Positions 54,044 through 62,216 of a stretch of 64,000 nt of DNA are shown here, one piece after another. A program made the position numbers and the translations under genes. Source of the DNA: UBA7359 sp038142205 (GTDB lineage: Bacteria; Pseudomonadota; Gammaproteobacteria; Eutrophobiales; Eutrophobiaceae). Position 1 is the first letter of the stretch, and every line of letters starts with the position of its first letter. The stretch covers positions 744,001-808,000 of the forward strand of contig JAYQJO010000001.1 of the NCBI GenBank assembly GCA_038142205.1, read 5' to 3'. The notes under the pieces are model-generated. The model was not told the DNA's origin, searched no databases, and worked only from the letters and a program-made list of their open reading frames with translations.

Positions 54044-54577
54044 TTACTTATTTTTGCAGATGTTATCAATTATATAGTCAACAATAGCCTTATGATTATT
54101 TAAATCAAGAGTAGGGAGGCTTGTCTTTTCTTCTAAAATTACATCCGTTGCTATTGCTATGACACTATCATCAGTCGATGAGATAAGTGGATGAGATAAG
54201 CTCGGGCGGTGCAGTTCGATTTTAGGAATAGCCTCAGGTTTAAAACCTTCAACCAGTATTAAATCCAGTTTATCTTGGTCAAGTTGAGCGATGTATTCTT
54301 CTAATCTCGTTTTCGCATCTTCTTCATCTTGTTCAACCATTAATGCCCAGCGTTGCTTAGAACCTATCAACATTTGATTGGCACCGGCTTTTCTTATTTC
54401 GTAACTGTCTTTGCCGGGTGTATCTATTTCAAAAGTATGATGTGCATGTTTAATAACGCCAACTTCAAAGCCCCGTTCTTTTAATAGTGGAATAATATTG
54501 ACTAACAGTGTTGTTTTACCTGTGCCACTGTAGGCAGCAATGCCTAGAATAGGTATTTTTATTTCAATAAAACTCAT
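54044..54577 (-). CDS. mobB: Molybdopterin-guanine dinucleotide biosynthesis adaptor MobB
   Basis: A 177-residue GTP-binding protein that assists MobA. The P-loop reads GIAAYSGTGKTTLL. KHAHHTFEIDTPGKDSYEIRKAGA is the family signature. ILVEGFK is the Walker B-like part. Its start overlaps the mobA stop by four bases. Confidence 0.92.
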   Translation of the reverse strand: MSFIEIKIPILGIAAYSGTGKTTLLVNIIPLLKERGFEVGVIKHAHHTFEIDTPGKDSYEIRKAGANQMLIGSKQRWALMVEQDEEDAKTRLEEYIAQLDQDKLDLILVEGFKPEAIPKIELHRPSLSHPLISSTDDSVIAIATDVILEEKTSLPTLDLNNHKAIVDYIIDNICKNK

Positions 54578-55173
54578 GGTTGCGTTTCAATCGACTGAAT
54601 GTCTTCAATGGTATTAAGATTATCAAACGTTTTTGGATTGTCTGAAAAGTCAGCAATAGCAAGTTTATGTTGATTAAACCATTTGTCTATTTTTCTTTCA
54701 CCGTTGTTTAAAAAATTATTGATTGAAGGCAGTAATTCCTTTTTCATTAAACAAAAGACCGGCTGTATGCGTTCACCATTATGCGCAACGCTAATGTCTG
54801 CGTCGTTAGTTTCCAGTGCGTTAATAAGTCTTTTAACTAAATCATTCGCAATAAAAGGAGAGTCACAAGGTGCTGTTAGCATATAAGGTGTTGTTACTGT
54901 ATTTAACGCGCTGGCCATGCCTGCTAGTGGGCCGTGATAACCACTGAGTTCGTCTGAAACAATATCAAATCCATGTGCTGAATATTTTTCCAGATTGCGG
55001 TTGGCGTTAATTAGTAATTTACCAACTTGTGGTTTTAAACTTTCAATAACGTATTCGACCATGGGTTTGTTATTTAATAAAACCAAACCCTTATCTTTAC
55101 CTTGCATGCGACGAGCCTGGCCGCCTGCGAGAATAACACCTGTAACATCAGTTTTATTAATCTTTTTTGACAT
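54574..55173 (-). CDS. mobA: Molybdenum cofactor guanylyltransferase MobA
   Basis: A 199-residue nucleotidyltransferase that adds GMP to Moco to form MGD, the form used by formate dehydrogenases. The start at 55173 is chosen because the upstream part of the frame lies inside fdhD. GVILAGGQARRMQGKDKGLV is the nucleotide site; SDELSGYHGPLAGMASAL and LTAPCDSPFI bind GTP and metal. Its start overlaps the end of fdhD by 17 bases. Confidence 0.95.
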   Translation of the reverse strand: MSKKINKTDVTGVILAGGQARRMQGKDKGLVLLNNKPMVEYVIESLKPQVGKLLINANRNLEKYSAHGFDIVSDELSGYHGPLAGMASALNTVTTPYMLTAPCDSPFIANDLVKRLINALETNDADISVAHNGERIQPVFCLMKKELLPSINNFLNNGERKIDKWFNQHKLAIADFSDNPKTFDNLNTIEDIQSIETQP

Positions 55174-56014
55174 TAGCGACTTCCGCTTTAGCAGGTAATT
55201 CAACATCGAACGTAATGTTTTCTTTGCCGTTATAAACGAGAAAGTGTTTGTTTTTAGCACGAGATAACAAAGTGATGTTTAAATCACGCGCGAGATTGAG
55301 TCCCATTTGAGTTATACCGGAGCGAGACAATAATACAGGGATATTCATCTGCGCGACTTTAATAACCATCTCGGAAGTAAGACGACCTGTTGTATAAAAT
55401 AGTTTATCGTGGCCTGAAATGTTTTCTAACCACATTTTCCCTGCTATAGCATCAACAGCATTATGTCGACCTACATCTTCTATAAAAATAATAGACGCGG
55501 TATTTTGGCATAAAGAGCAGCCATGCACAGCGCCTGCATTTTTATAAACATCATTATGCGCACTAAGGCTTTTTAATAAATCATAAAGGCTGGACTGTTT
55601 TAACTCATAAGCTTGAATATCCAGTTCATCAAGGTTTTGCATAATATCCCCGAAAACCGTTCCTTGACCACAACCTGTTGTGACAATACGAGGACCTAGT
55701 TTTTCAGACCAGTCGTCACGTTCACTGAAAGTCGTCACTGCAACAGCATTAACATCCCAATCAACTTGAACAGATTTTATTTCTTTTATGTCACTAACAA
55801 GTCCTTGATTCTTTATATAACCGAGTGCTAATAACTCCGGTTGTGTGCCCAAAGTCATTAAAGTGACAATCACGTAACTATCAATGTAAATCGTTAAAGG
55901 GCGTTCTTCAGCAATATGCAGTTCGCGAGTGTTTTGATATTGATCTGTTGCTATAACAGAGGAGGTTGCTGGTAGTCCGGCGTTAGTCATTTCCGGACGA
56001 TAATTACTGGACAT
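55157..56014 (-). CDS. fdhD: Formate dehydrogenase accessory sulfurtransferase FdhD
   Basis: A 285-residue protein that transfers sulfur from the cysteine desulfurase IscS to Moco of formate dehydrogenase. EDVGRHNAVDAIAGKMWL and the GRLTSEMVIKVAQMNIPVLLSRS segment identify the family. The usual CGxCG loop reads TTGCGQGTVFG, so the second cysteine of the catalytic pair is missing; a separate CSLC pair lies in the AVHG segment about 70 residues later. It is two bases after moaA. No formate dehydrogenase subunit is in the window. Confidence 0.92.
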   Translation of the reverse strand: MSSNYRPEMTNAGLPATSSVIATDQYQNTRELHIAEERPLTIYIDSYVIVTLMTLGTQPELLALGYIKNQGLVSDIKEIKSVQVDWDVNAVAVTTFSERDDWSEKLGPRIVTTGCGQGTVFGDIMQNLDELDIQAYELKQSSLYDLLKSLSAHNDVYKNAGAVHGCSLCQNTASIIFIEDVGRHNAVDAIAGKMWLENISGHDKLFYTTGRLTSEMVIKVAQMNIPVLLSRSGITQMGLNLARDLNITLLSRAKNKHFLVYNGKENITFDVELPAKAEVANVKKD

Positions 56015-56016
56015 GG

Positions 56017-57030
56017 CTAACCTCCAGTAACGTTCATATGTCGGAATATAATTGGTTTTTCCGTTAAATCGAATTCATGACCTTTTGGCTTGATTAACAT
56101 GGAGTCACGAATCGCTTGTTTTAATTTTTCAGTGTCTTCAGGGTAAGCGCGAAGCGTTTTACGTAGGTCAACCGAGTGTTCTTGCCCAAGACATAGTAAC
56201 AAACGGCCTTCGCAAGTGAGGCGCACACGATTACAGTCATCACAAAAGTTATGACTGTGTGGAGAAATAAAGCCGACGCGTGTTCCTGTCTCAGTAACCT
56301 TATAATATTTGGAAGGGCCATTGGTTGTTTCTGTTGTAGGAACAAGTTCAAAGACTTCTTCGAGGTCACTCTTAATTTGATCACTGGAATAATATGCTTC
56401 AGCACGATCATGATCACCGATAACACCCAAAGGCATCTCCTCGATAAAGCTTATATCCATGCCACGTTCACTGGCATAACGAACAAGGTCAATAACCTCG
56501 TCATCATTACGGTTTTTCAAAATGACTGCATTGATTTTAATTTTTTCGAAGCCGGTTGCGAGAGCTGAATCAATGCCTGCAAGCACATTATCAAGTTCAC
56601 CAACGCGAGTGATGCGTTTAAATTTATCAGCATCGAGAGAATCAAGGCTGATGTTGATTCGCTTTACACCTGCATCTTTTAAGTCCTGAGACATTTTTGT
56701 CAGTTGGGAACCGTTTGTTGTTAAAACTAATTCCTGCAGATTAGGTAATTGACCAATGTCCTGGAATAGTTTGGTCACATTGCGGCGAACAAGCGGCTCG
56801 CCACCTGTAATGCGAATTTTTTTAACGCCAAGTTCAGTAAAAGCCCGGGCAATTTTCGATATTTCTTCTAGCGTTAGTAATTGCGCACGTGGTACGAATT
56901 GCATTTCATCATCCATACAATAAACACATCGAAAATCGCAACGATCCGTAACAGAAATACGCACGTAATCGACAACGCGATTAAATCGGTCGATAAGGAC
57001 ATTTTCTGAATTGTGAATGGATTCACTCAT
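56017..57030 (-). CDS. moaA: GTP 3',8-cyclase MoaA
   Basis: A 337-residue radical-SAM enzyme starting molybdenum cofactor synthesis from GTP. The first cluster motif is CDFRCVYC near residue 31. The second cluster is in FCDDCNRVRLTCEGRLLLC near residue 268. KIRITGGEPLVRRN and the C-terminal Gly-Gly (NVTGG) needed for activity are present. It is first in the moaA-fdhD-mobA-mobB-moeA run. The 151 bases upstream contain a TATAAT (minus strand, 57074-57069). I see no Moco riboswitch there. Confidence 0.97.
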   Translation of the reverse strand: MSESIHNSENVLIDRFNRVVDYVRISVTDRCDFRCVYCMDDEMQFVPRAQLLTLEEISKIARAFTELGVKKIRITGGEPLVRRNVTKLFQDIGQLPNLQELVLTTNGSQLTKMSQDLKDAGVKRINISLDSLDADKFKRITRVGELDNVLAGIDSALATGFEKIKINAVILKNRNDDEVIDLVRYASERGMDISFIEEMPLGVIGDHDRAEAYYSSDQIKSDLEEVFELVPTTETTNGPSKYYKVTETGTRVGFISPHSHNFCDDCNRVRLTCEGRLLLCLGQEHSVDLRKTLRAYPEDTEKLKQAIRDSMLIKPKGHEFDLTEKPIIFRHMNVTGG

Positions 57031-57181
57031 GTATTAAGAATAACGAAATAAGTTGGTGTTGTTTAATTATTATATTGCACCTAGCTAAAAATGGATTCTA
57101 ACAAAATGCACTGAATATCACACTGAACTGCAATAAATAACCGTGGTTTACGGGCATTTGAGGCAATATGCAACGCATTTA

Positions 57182-57649
57182 TTACCAGTCTTTAAAAGGG
57201 TGTGTTACCAGACAAACATTGTAATAACGCGGATCATTTGAAACATCGTCACCAACCCAGCCGGGTAGTGCATATTTCTCATCGACTGAGTCGAGCTCTA
57301 CCTCCGCAACAATAAGCCCTTCATTATCGCCAGCAAACACATCTATTTCCCATTCATGGCCTTTGTGCATGACATGGAAGCGCGTTTTTTCAATAAAGGG
57401 TCTATCGCATAATGTTTTTAATATTTCTTTCGCTTCATCAGCAGGAATAGAATAATCATATTCACTGCGTTGTATGCCTATAGTTTTGCTTTTTATATTT
57501 AGATTTGCTGTATCGCCATTAATTCTGATACGGACAGAGCTTTTTTCATTACTGCCCATATAACCCTGAACCATATAAATACCTTCGCCGGCATTTTTAC
57601 GCCAATCATCATTAACAGTTAAGTATTTTCTTTCTATTTCTATTCCCAT
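57182..57649 (-). CDS. CYTH-domain protein (inorganic triphosphatase-like)
   Basis: A 155-residue CYTH/TTM tunnel-fold protein. The signature ExExK appears as EIERKYL at the N-terminus. Basic and acidic strands alternate through the rest (SSVRIRING, SEYDYSIP, WEIDVFAG, LIVAEVEL). Bacterial members of this short type hydrolyse triphosphate. Adenylate cyclase class IV is the alternative. It begins five bases after the AmpG gene and is probably co-transcribed with it. Confidence 0.88.
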   Translation of the reverse strand: MGIEIERKYLTVNDDWRKNAGEGIYMVQGYMGSNEKSSVRIRINGDTANLNIKSKTIGIQRSEYDYSIPADEAKEILKTLCDRPFIEKTRFHVMHKGHEWEIDVFAGDNEGLIVAEVELDSVDEKYALPGWVGDDVSNDPRYYNVCLVTHPFKDW

Positions 57650-57654
57650 AATAA

Positions 57655-59186
57655 TTATTCAAATTTTAAATGCTTGTTTGCTAAATAAATAATCCACAAT
57701 ACTGGCAGCCCCATTAATGAAGCGACTAAAAAGAATTGGGTATAACCGATGTTTTCAACAATAGAACCGGAGTAGCCACCAATTAGCTTAGGTAATAGCG
57801 TCATTAATGAACTAAATATAGCGTACTGCATTGCGGTGAAAGGAATATTTGTTAAACGCGAAAGAAAAGCAACAAATGCGGCGCTAGCTAAACCAGCTGA
57901 TAAATTATCAGCAGAAATAACTAAATAGAGCAGGCTGATATCGTAACCTCTTATTGCCAATAGCATGAATAATAAATTTGTTAAGACTGTTAGTAAGGCG
58001 CCAACAAACAGTATTTTTATGACACCGAATCTTACAGATAATATGCCGCCAAGAAACCCACCCAGTATGGTCATAAATAAACCAAATGTTTTAACAACGG
58101 ATGCAATTTCTATTTTGCTGTAGCCGAGTTCTTGAAAAAATATATTGGCGATTACGCCGAGCACAATATCAGAGATACGGTATAAACAAATCAAGGCCAA
58201 TAGTAATATTGCCAGCTTGAGGCCATAGCGTTGAAAAAATCAAACACAGGTGCAACATAACTTTCCTGAATGACTTGTTGTTCTACAAACTTAACTTTTA
58301 TCAATAATGCAGTTAATAAGAAAGCAACGGTCACTCCTGTTACTAACCTCAATAATTCAATGCAAAAGTTTGAGATAGCATGATTGTTAAAAACACTATT
58401 TAAAGCTTCTTTCCATGTCGAAGCGAGTTCAGAAGTCAAAGCAAAAGAAATCACAAAGCCGGTTACAGCGAGTGCAAATATAGCGAAGAATTTAATGTAA
58501 GTACTTGTAGGATGTTTTATTTCAGTATTTCGGTTGCGTTCTGGCTCGTTAATAATAAGCGTTGTTATAACACCAATAAGCATAACTAAAGCCATACAAG
58601 CATACGTTATTTGCCATGCACTGTATTTATACGCTTCTATTTCTGAGCCAAGATACCCGGCTATAAACAAACTTCCTGCGCCTGAAACCAACATGCCTAT
58701 TCGATAACCAGCAATATAAGTTGATGACATTAAAGCCTGTAAGTCTGAGTCTGCTGATTCAATACGATATGCATCAATGACGATATCTTGTGTCGCTGAA
58801 GAAAAACCTAACATGACTGCTGCAAGCGCCATTAGTTTTAATTGGCTTAATCCAGAAGCAGGATCAGTGAAAGCCATAAGTAATATCGAGGTCATAATGG
58901 CAAGTTGCGAAACAAGTATCCATGCTCTTCGTCTGCCTAGCTTACGTGTTAAAAAGGGAAGGGGTAGGCAGTCGACTAATGGCGCCCAGACAAACTTGAA
59001 TGAATAACCTAATGCGGCCCAACTAAAGAATGTGACTGTTGCGCGTTCAATACCTGCTTCACGCAACCAAAGGCCTAAGGAAGAAAATATGAGTAAAAGA
59101 GGTATGCCAGCTGACAAACCAAAAAACAGCATGGTAATAACACGGGGGTGTAGGAATGCTTTAAAACTATCCTGCCAGCTTTTCAT
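57655..59186 (-). CDS. ampG: AmpG-family muropeptide permease, frameshifted
   Basis: A major-facilitator transporter bringing GlcNAc-anhydro-MurNAc peptides from periplasm to cytoplasm for recycling. The first part (59186 to 58191) has LFFGLSAGIPLLLIFSSLGLWLREAGI and WAPLVDCLPLP with LGRRRAWI, typical of AmpG. The second part (to 57655) has SDIVLGVIANIFFQELGYSK and the last six helices. The frame changes in a T6 run at 58234-58239 (minus strand). One added T joins FDFFQRYGLKLAILLLALICLY into about 510 residues. The zero-frame site is T TTT TTC. E. coli AmpG has 491 residues. Confidence 0.85.
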
Positions 59187-59267
59187 TCGTTATTATTTTT
59201 TTTTAATTAAAGTGCCTCTAGTTTACTCTAAATTAGTAAAGATTATAAAAAACACGAAGGTAGAAGC

Positions 59268-59726
59268 TTATTTTCTTAGCCTATTACTTTTTCTATGCTG
59301 ATTGTATCCATCTTTATAGCCTTGCCAATACGCTTTTTCTTTTTGATGTTGATACTTGTTGTAATTGTGTGCATAAGGATTGTAGTTATGAATCCGGCTG
59401 TAACTTGGGCGTAATATATCTCTCGAGTAATAATTTTTCTTCCTACCATATGAATAATCATGTTGCTTGCTTCTGTATGAATAAGGAGCGAAGTCGTATT
59501 TATTGAGTTTTTTCGTTTTATAGCGCTGATTATTATGTCTGAACTTATCGTGCCTGTGCTTATTATATTTATTAGTGTGATTGTCTGGATGGTAGTGCTT
59601 ATAACCGTAAGAGTTATACTTATAGGCAGGCGGGTTCACAATGATCTTAACATCAGCCGAGGCAGTTGCTGGATAAAGTAATAACAGCGCTACAGTAAGA
59701 ACTGAGCTTTTGATAATTGATGACAT
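59268..59726 (-). CDS. His/Tyr/Asn-rich secreted protein
   Basis: A 152-residue protein with a signal peptide (about 1-24, ending ASA) and a low-complexity body very rich in Tyr, His, Asn, Lys and Arg. Clusters such as YGYKHYHPDNHTNKYNKHRH suggest metal or polyanion binding in the periplasm or on the surface. The C-terminal AYWQGYKDGYNQH resembles motifs of other short envelope proteins. I do not recognise a family. Confidence 0.65.
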   Translation of the reverse strand: MSSIIKSSVLTVALLLLYPATASADVKIIVNPPAYKYNSYGYKHYHPDNHTNKYNKHRHDKFRHNNQRYKTKKLNKYDFAPYSYRSKQHDYSYGRKKNYYSRDILRPSYSRIHNYNPYAHNYNKYQHQKEKAYWQGYKDGYNQHRKSNRLRK

Positions 59727-59776
59727 ACCCCGCCTCCAATTGATGAGATTTGCTATTTAGAGGTGCGAAAATAGAA

Positions 59777-60085
59777 ATGGTTGCAAAAATTAATTCACCG
59801 AGAGTTGAAATTCATTACTGCACACAATGCCGGTTCATTTTAAGGGCGAACTGGATAGCTCAGGAATTACTAATGACCTTTGCAGGTAGGCTCGGCGAAC
59901 TTGCCTTAGTCCCGGCAACAGACGGTGTGTTTACTGTGGTATTAGACGGCGAAGAAGTTTTTTCACGAAAAGAGAAGGGGAGGTTTCCGGAATCAAAGGA
60001 ACTGAAGCAATTAATCCGCGATAGAATAGATCCAAAAATGGATCTAGGTCATAGTGATAACGAACACAATCAAAAAGAAGATTAA
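59777..60085 (+). CDS. SelT/SelW/SelH-family (Rdx) thioredoxin-like protein
   Basis: A 102-residue protein with the Rdx fold. The redox motif is YCTQCRF near residue 16, with two cysteines where selenoprotein W has Cys and selenocysteine. WIAQELLMTF and the strand VFTVVLDGEEVFSRKEKGRFPESKELKQLI fit the family closely. The start at 59777 is chosen because homology begins there; a TTG at 59750 would extend it by nine residues. Function in bacteria is not established. Confidence 0.85.
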   Translation: MVAKINSPRVEIHYCTQCRFILRANWIAQELLMTFAGRLGELALVPATDGVFTVVLDGEEVFSRKEKGRFPESKELKQLIRDRIDPKMDLGHSDNEHNQKED

Positions 60086-60095
60086 GTACTTTTAC

Positions 60096-62003
60096 TTAAT
60101 CTTCTCTTGCGACACGGATGCCTATATGTTCGTAGCTGGAATTTGATTTAAATTTATCACGCGCTGCTGTTCTTAAAGATTGTTCAGGACTGATGAAAGC
60201 GCCACCACGTACAACGCGTTGCGTACAATCTCCACCTTCCCAAACACTTTCATCAGCAGGCGCTGATTTGTAACTAGGGTGCCAACAATCGTGAATCCAT
60301 TCCGCGATATTGCCGGCAGTATCATATAAACCAAACTGATTTGCTCCGAAACTACCGACTTTCATCGGAATACTTGTGTTCAATTCCTGATTACAGCCAA
60401 GGAAACAATGCGCTTTGTTAGGCTCCATATCATAGCCCCACCAGAATGAAGACTTCTTGCCTCCTGATGCAGCATATTCCCATTCACTTTCACTTAATAA
60501 ACGGTATTTTTCACCTGTTTCTTTGGAAAGCCATTTTACGTAGTTATAGGCATCATCCCAGGAAATGTTAAAGACAGGGAAGTTATCACCCATGCCTTTA
60601 GTCCTAGGAACTTTTGCGCCTGACACTTTTGCATACGCTGCGTATTCAGCAATCGTAATTTCTTTTTCACTAACGGCAAATTTTTCAATTGAAACAGTAT
60701 GCTTGGGCCTTTCTTCTGCTTTCTTGTTACTGCCCATGGTAAATTCACCAGCAGGTATCCAGACCATAACGGGGCCTTCACCACCTGATTTCAAGCTATC
60801 CTGAAATGTCTTTTCATCAGAGCTTGCTTTTGTTTCTGCTTTTGCCGGCTCTGCAGCAACTTCTTCAACCTTTTCCGTTGTTTCTTCCACTACTGTTGCA
60901 ACTTCCTCAGTCGCTTCCGTTGTTTCTGCCTCTTCAATAACAGCTTCTGTCTCTTCAGCGACCAGTTCAGTTTCAGGTGCCGATTTTTCCCCACCACTCA
61001 TGGCAAAGAAAGCGCCTGCGCCAATTATGATAACAACGGCTGCAGCGATACCCATGATTAAACCTGTTTTACTTTTAGGTTTATCAAAGGTCTCTGGTTC
61101 CTGAACAGGGGCTGCTGCAGGAGCAATAGGTTCTTCAACAGTGGAAACTTCGTTTTCATCTGTAATATCACCAATAGCAATTTCAGCAGTTGAATCAAGA
61201 GGATCTTCAGCCGCAGGTTCTTGGCTTGCCGCTTCTGCAACAGCCGTGTCTCGAACCTGTACGACAACCGCAGTCGTATTATCCTGACGCGGCATATTGG
61301 CTTCTTCAACCGCTTCCATCAGTGCATCAGCACATTCTTTTGGTGATTCAGACCAATCTGCGTATTGAATGATTTTACCTGAGCTTAAAGTATCGAGACC
61401 GTCGCTACATAAAACAATTCTGTCGCCAGTCGATAATTCGAGCGGGTCGCTAGATACATCGATTTCATTAATATCTTCACCGGTAATGGCGCTCATTAAC
61501 ATATTGCGCGATAAACCGGGTTCGGGCTCAACTGGTGTGCCGTCTGCTTCCATTCGGTCAAGAAAACCGCCATAACTATGGTCAGCATTCTTCTTGGTTA
61601 ATTCTCTTTCACGAACGAGATAACAATGGCTGTCGCCAACACTGGCCCACCACATTTTGCCTTCTTCAAGGATAGCCGCGACCATGGTGCAGCCCATACC
61701 GGCGAGAGCAGGGGTTTCTGCGACGGTTTCTTTAATAGAACTGTTTGCTTTAACAACAGCTTGTTCAAGAACTTCAGCAATATTGTCTGTGGGGTAATTG
61801 GCAGAGACATGTTTATTAAATGCCTGAACGGCCATATTACTGGCAACGTTACCGGCTGCATGGCCGCCCATGCCGTCAGCAATAACGACTAATGCACTGG
61901 GTTTCCCATTTGCATCAGTAAGATGAGTAATTAAAAACGCGTCTTCTTGATAATCTCTTGCGCCATCGATTTGTGAACCAGCTAATTCAAATTCAAGTGC
62001 CAT
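60096..62003 (-). CDS. PP2C phosphatase fused through a membrane helix to a formylglycine-generating-enzyme-like domain
   Basis: A 635-residue protein. The N-terminal PP2C Ser/Thr phosphatase domain (1-252) has the metal motif DGMGGHAAG (43-51), GDSHCYL and SDGLD (200-204). A Pro/Glu/Ala linker leads to one membrane helix (313-335). A second Glu/Ala/Thr-rich linker (339-395) precedes a SUMF1/FGE-like domain (412-635) with MVWIPAGEFTMGSN, FPVFNISWDDAYNYVKWLSKETGEKYRLLSESEWEYAA split by usual loops, and RVVRGGAF. The catalytic cysteine pair of true FGE is not clear, so this half is probably a binding module. The phosphatase is cytoplasmic, the other domain periplasmic. Confidence 0.9.
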   Translation of the reverse strand: MALEFELAGSQIDGARDYQEDAFLITHLTDANGKPSALVVIADGMGGHAAGNVASNMAVQAFNKHVSANYPTDNIAEVLEQAVVKANSSIKETVAETPALAGMGCTMVAAILEEGKMWWASVGDSHCYLVRERELTKKNADHSYGGFLDRMEADGTPVEPEPGLSRNMLMSAITGEDINEIDVSSDPLELSTGDRIVLCSDGLDTLSSGKIIQYADWSESPKECADALMEAVEEANMPRQDNTTAVVVQVRDTAVAEAASQEPAAEDPLDSTAEIAIGDITDENEVSTVEEPIAPAAAPVQEPETFDKPKSKTGLIMGIAAAVVIIIGAGAFFAMSGGEKSAPETELVAEETEAVIEEAETTEATEEVATVVEETTEKVEEVAAEPAKAETKASSDEKTFQDSLKSGGEGPVMVWIPAGEFTMGSNKKAEERPKHTVSIEKFAVSEKEITIAEYAAYAKVSGAKVPRTKGMGDNFPVFNISWDDAYNYVKWLSKETGEKYRLLSESEWEYAASGGKKSSFWWGYDMEPNKAHCFLGCNQELNTSIPMKVGSFGANQFGLYDTAGNIAEWIHDCWHPSYKSAPADESVWEGGDCTQRVVRGGAFISPEQSLRTAARDKFKSNSSYEHIGIRVARED

Positions 62004-62216
62004 ACGTTAAGATATCCCCATCTGTATGTTCGATTAACGTTATTTAAAGTATTGATATATTTATTATTAACTTAGTACTTAACGTAGAAAATACTGTATT
62101 CATAATAGTAATATATTATGTTTCATAATCTTACCAGTCCATCATTAATTTACAAAGAAATACATTATTAAAATCAATAAATTAGATTACCCATATGCCC
62201 CTTATTTAGCGACATA

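Noticed and set aside
57031..57181. Moco riboswitch before moaA
   Set aside because: The gap is AT-rich and lacks the GC-rich conserved core and long pairing expected of that RNA.
59777..60085. Selenoprotein with in-frame UGA
   Set aside because: The redox motif is CTQC with two normal cysteine codons, and the frame has no internal TGA.
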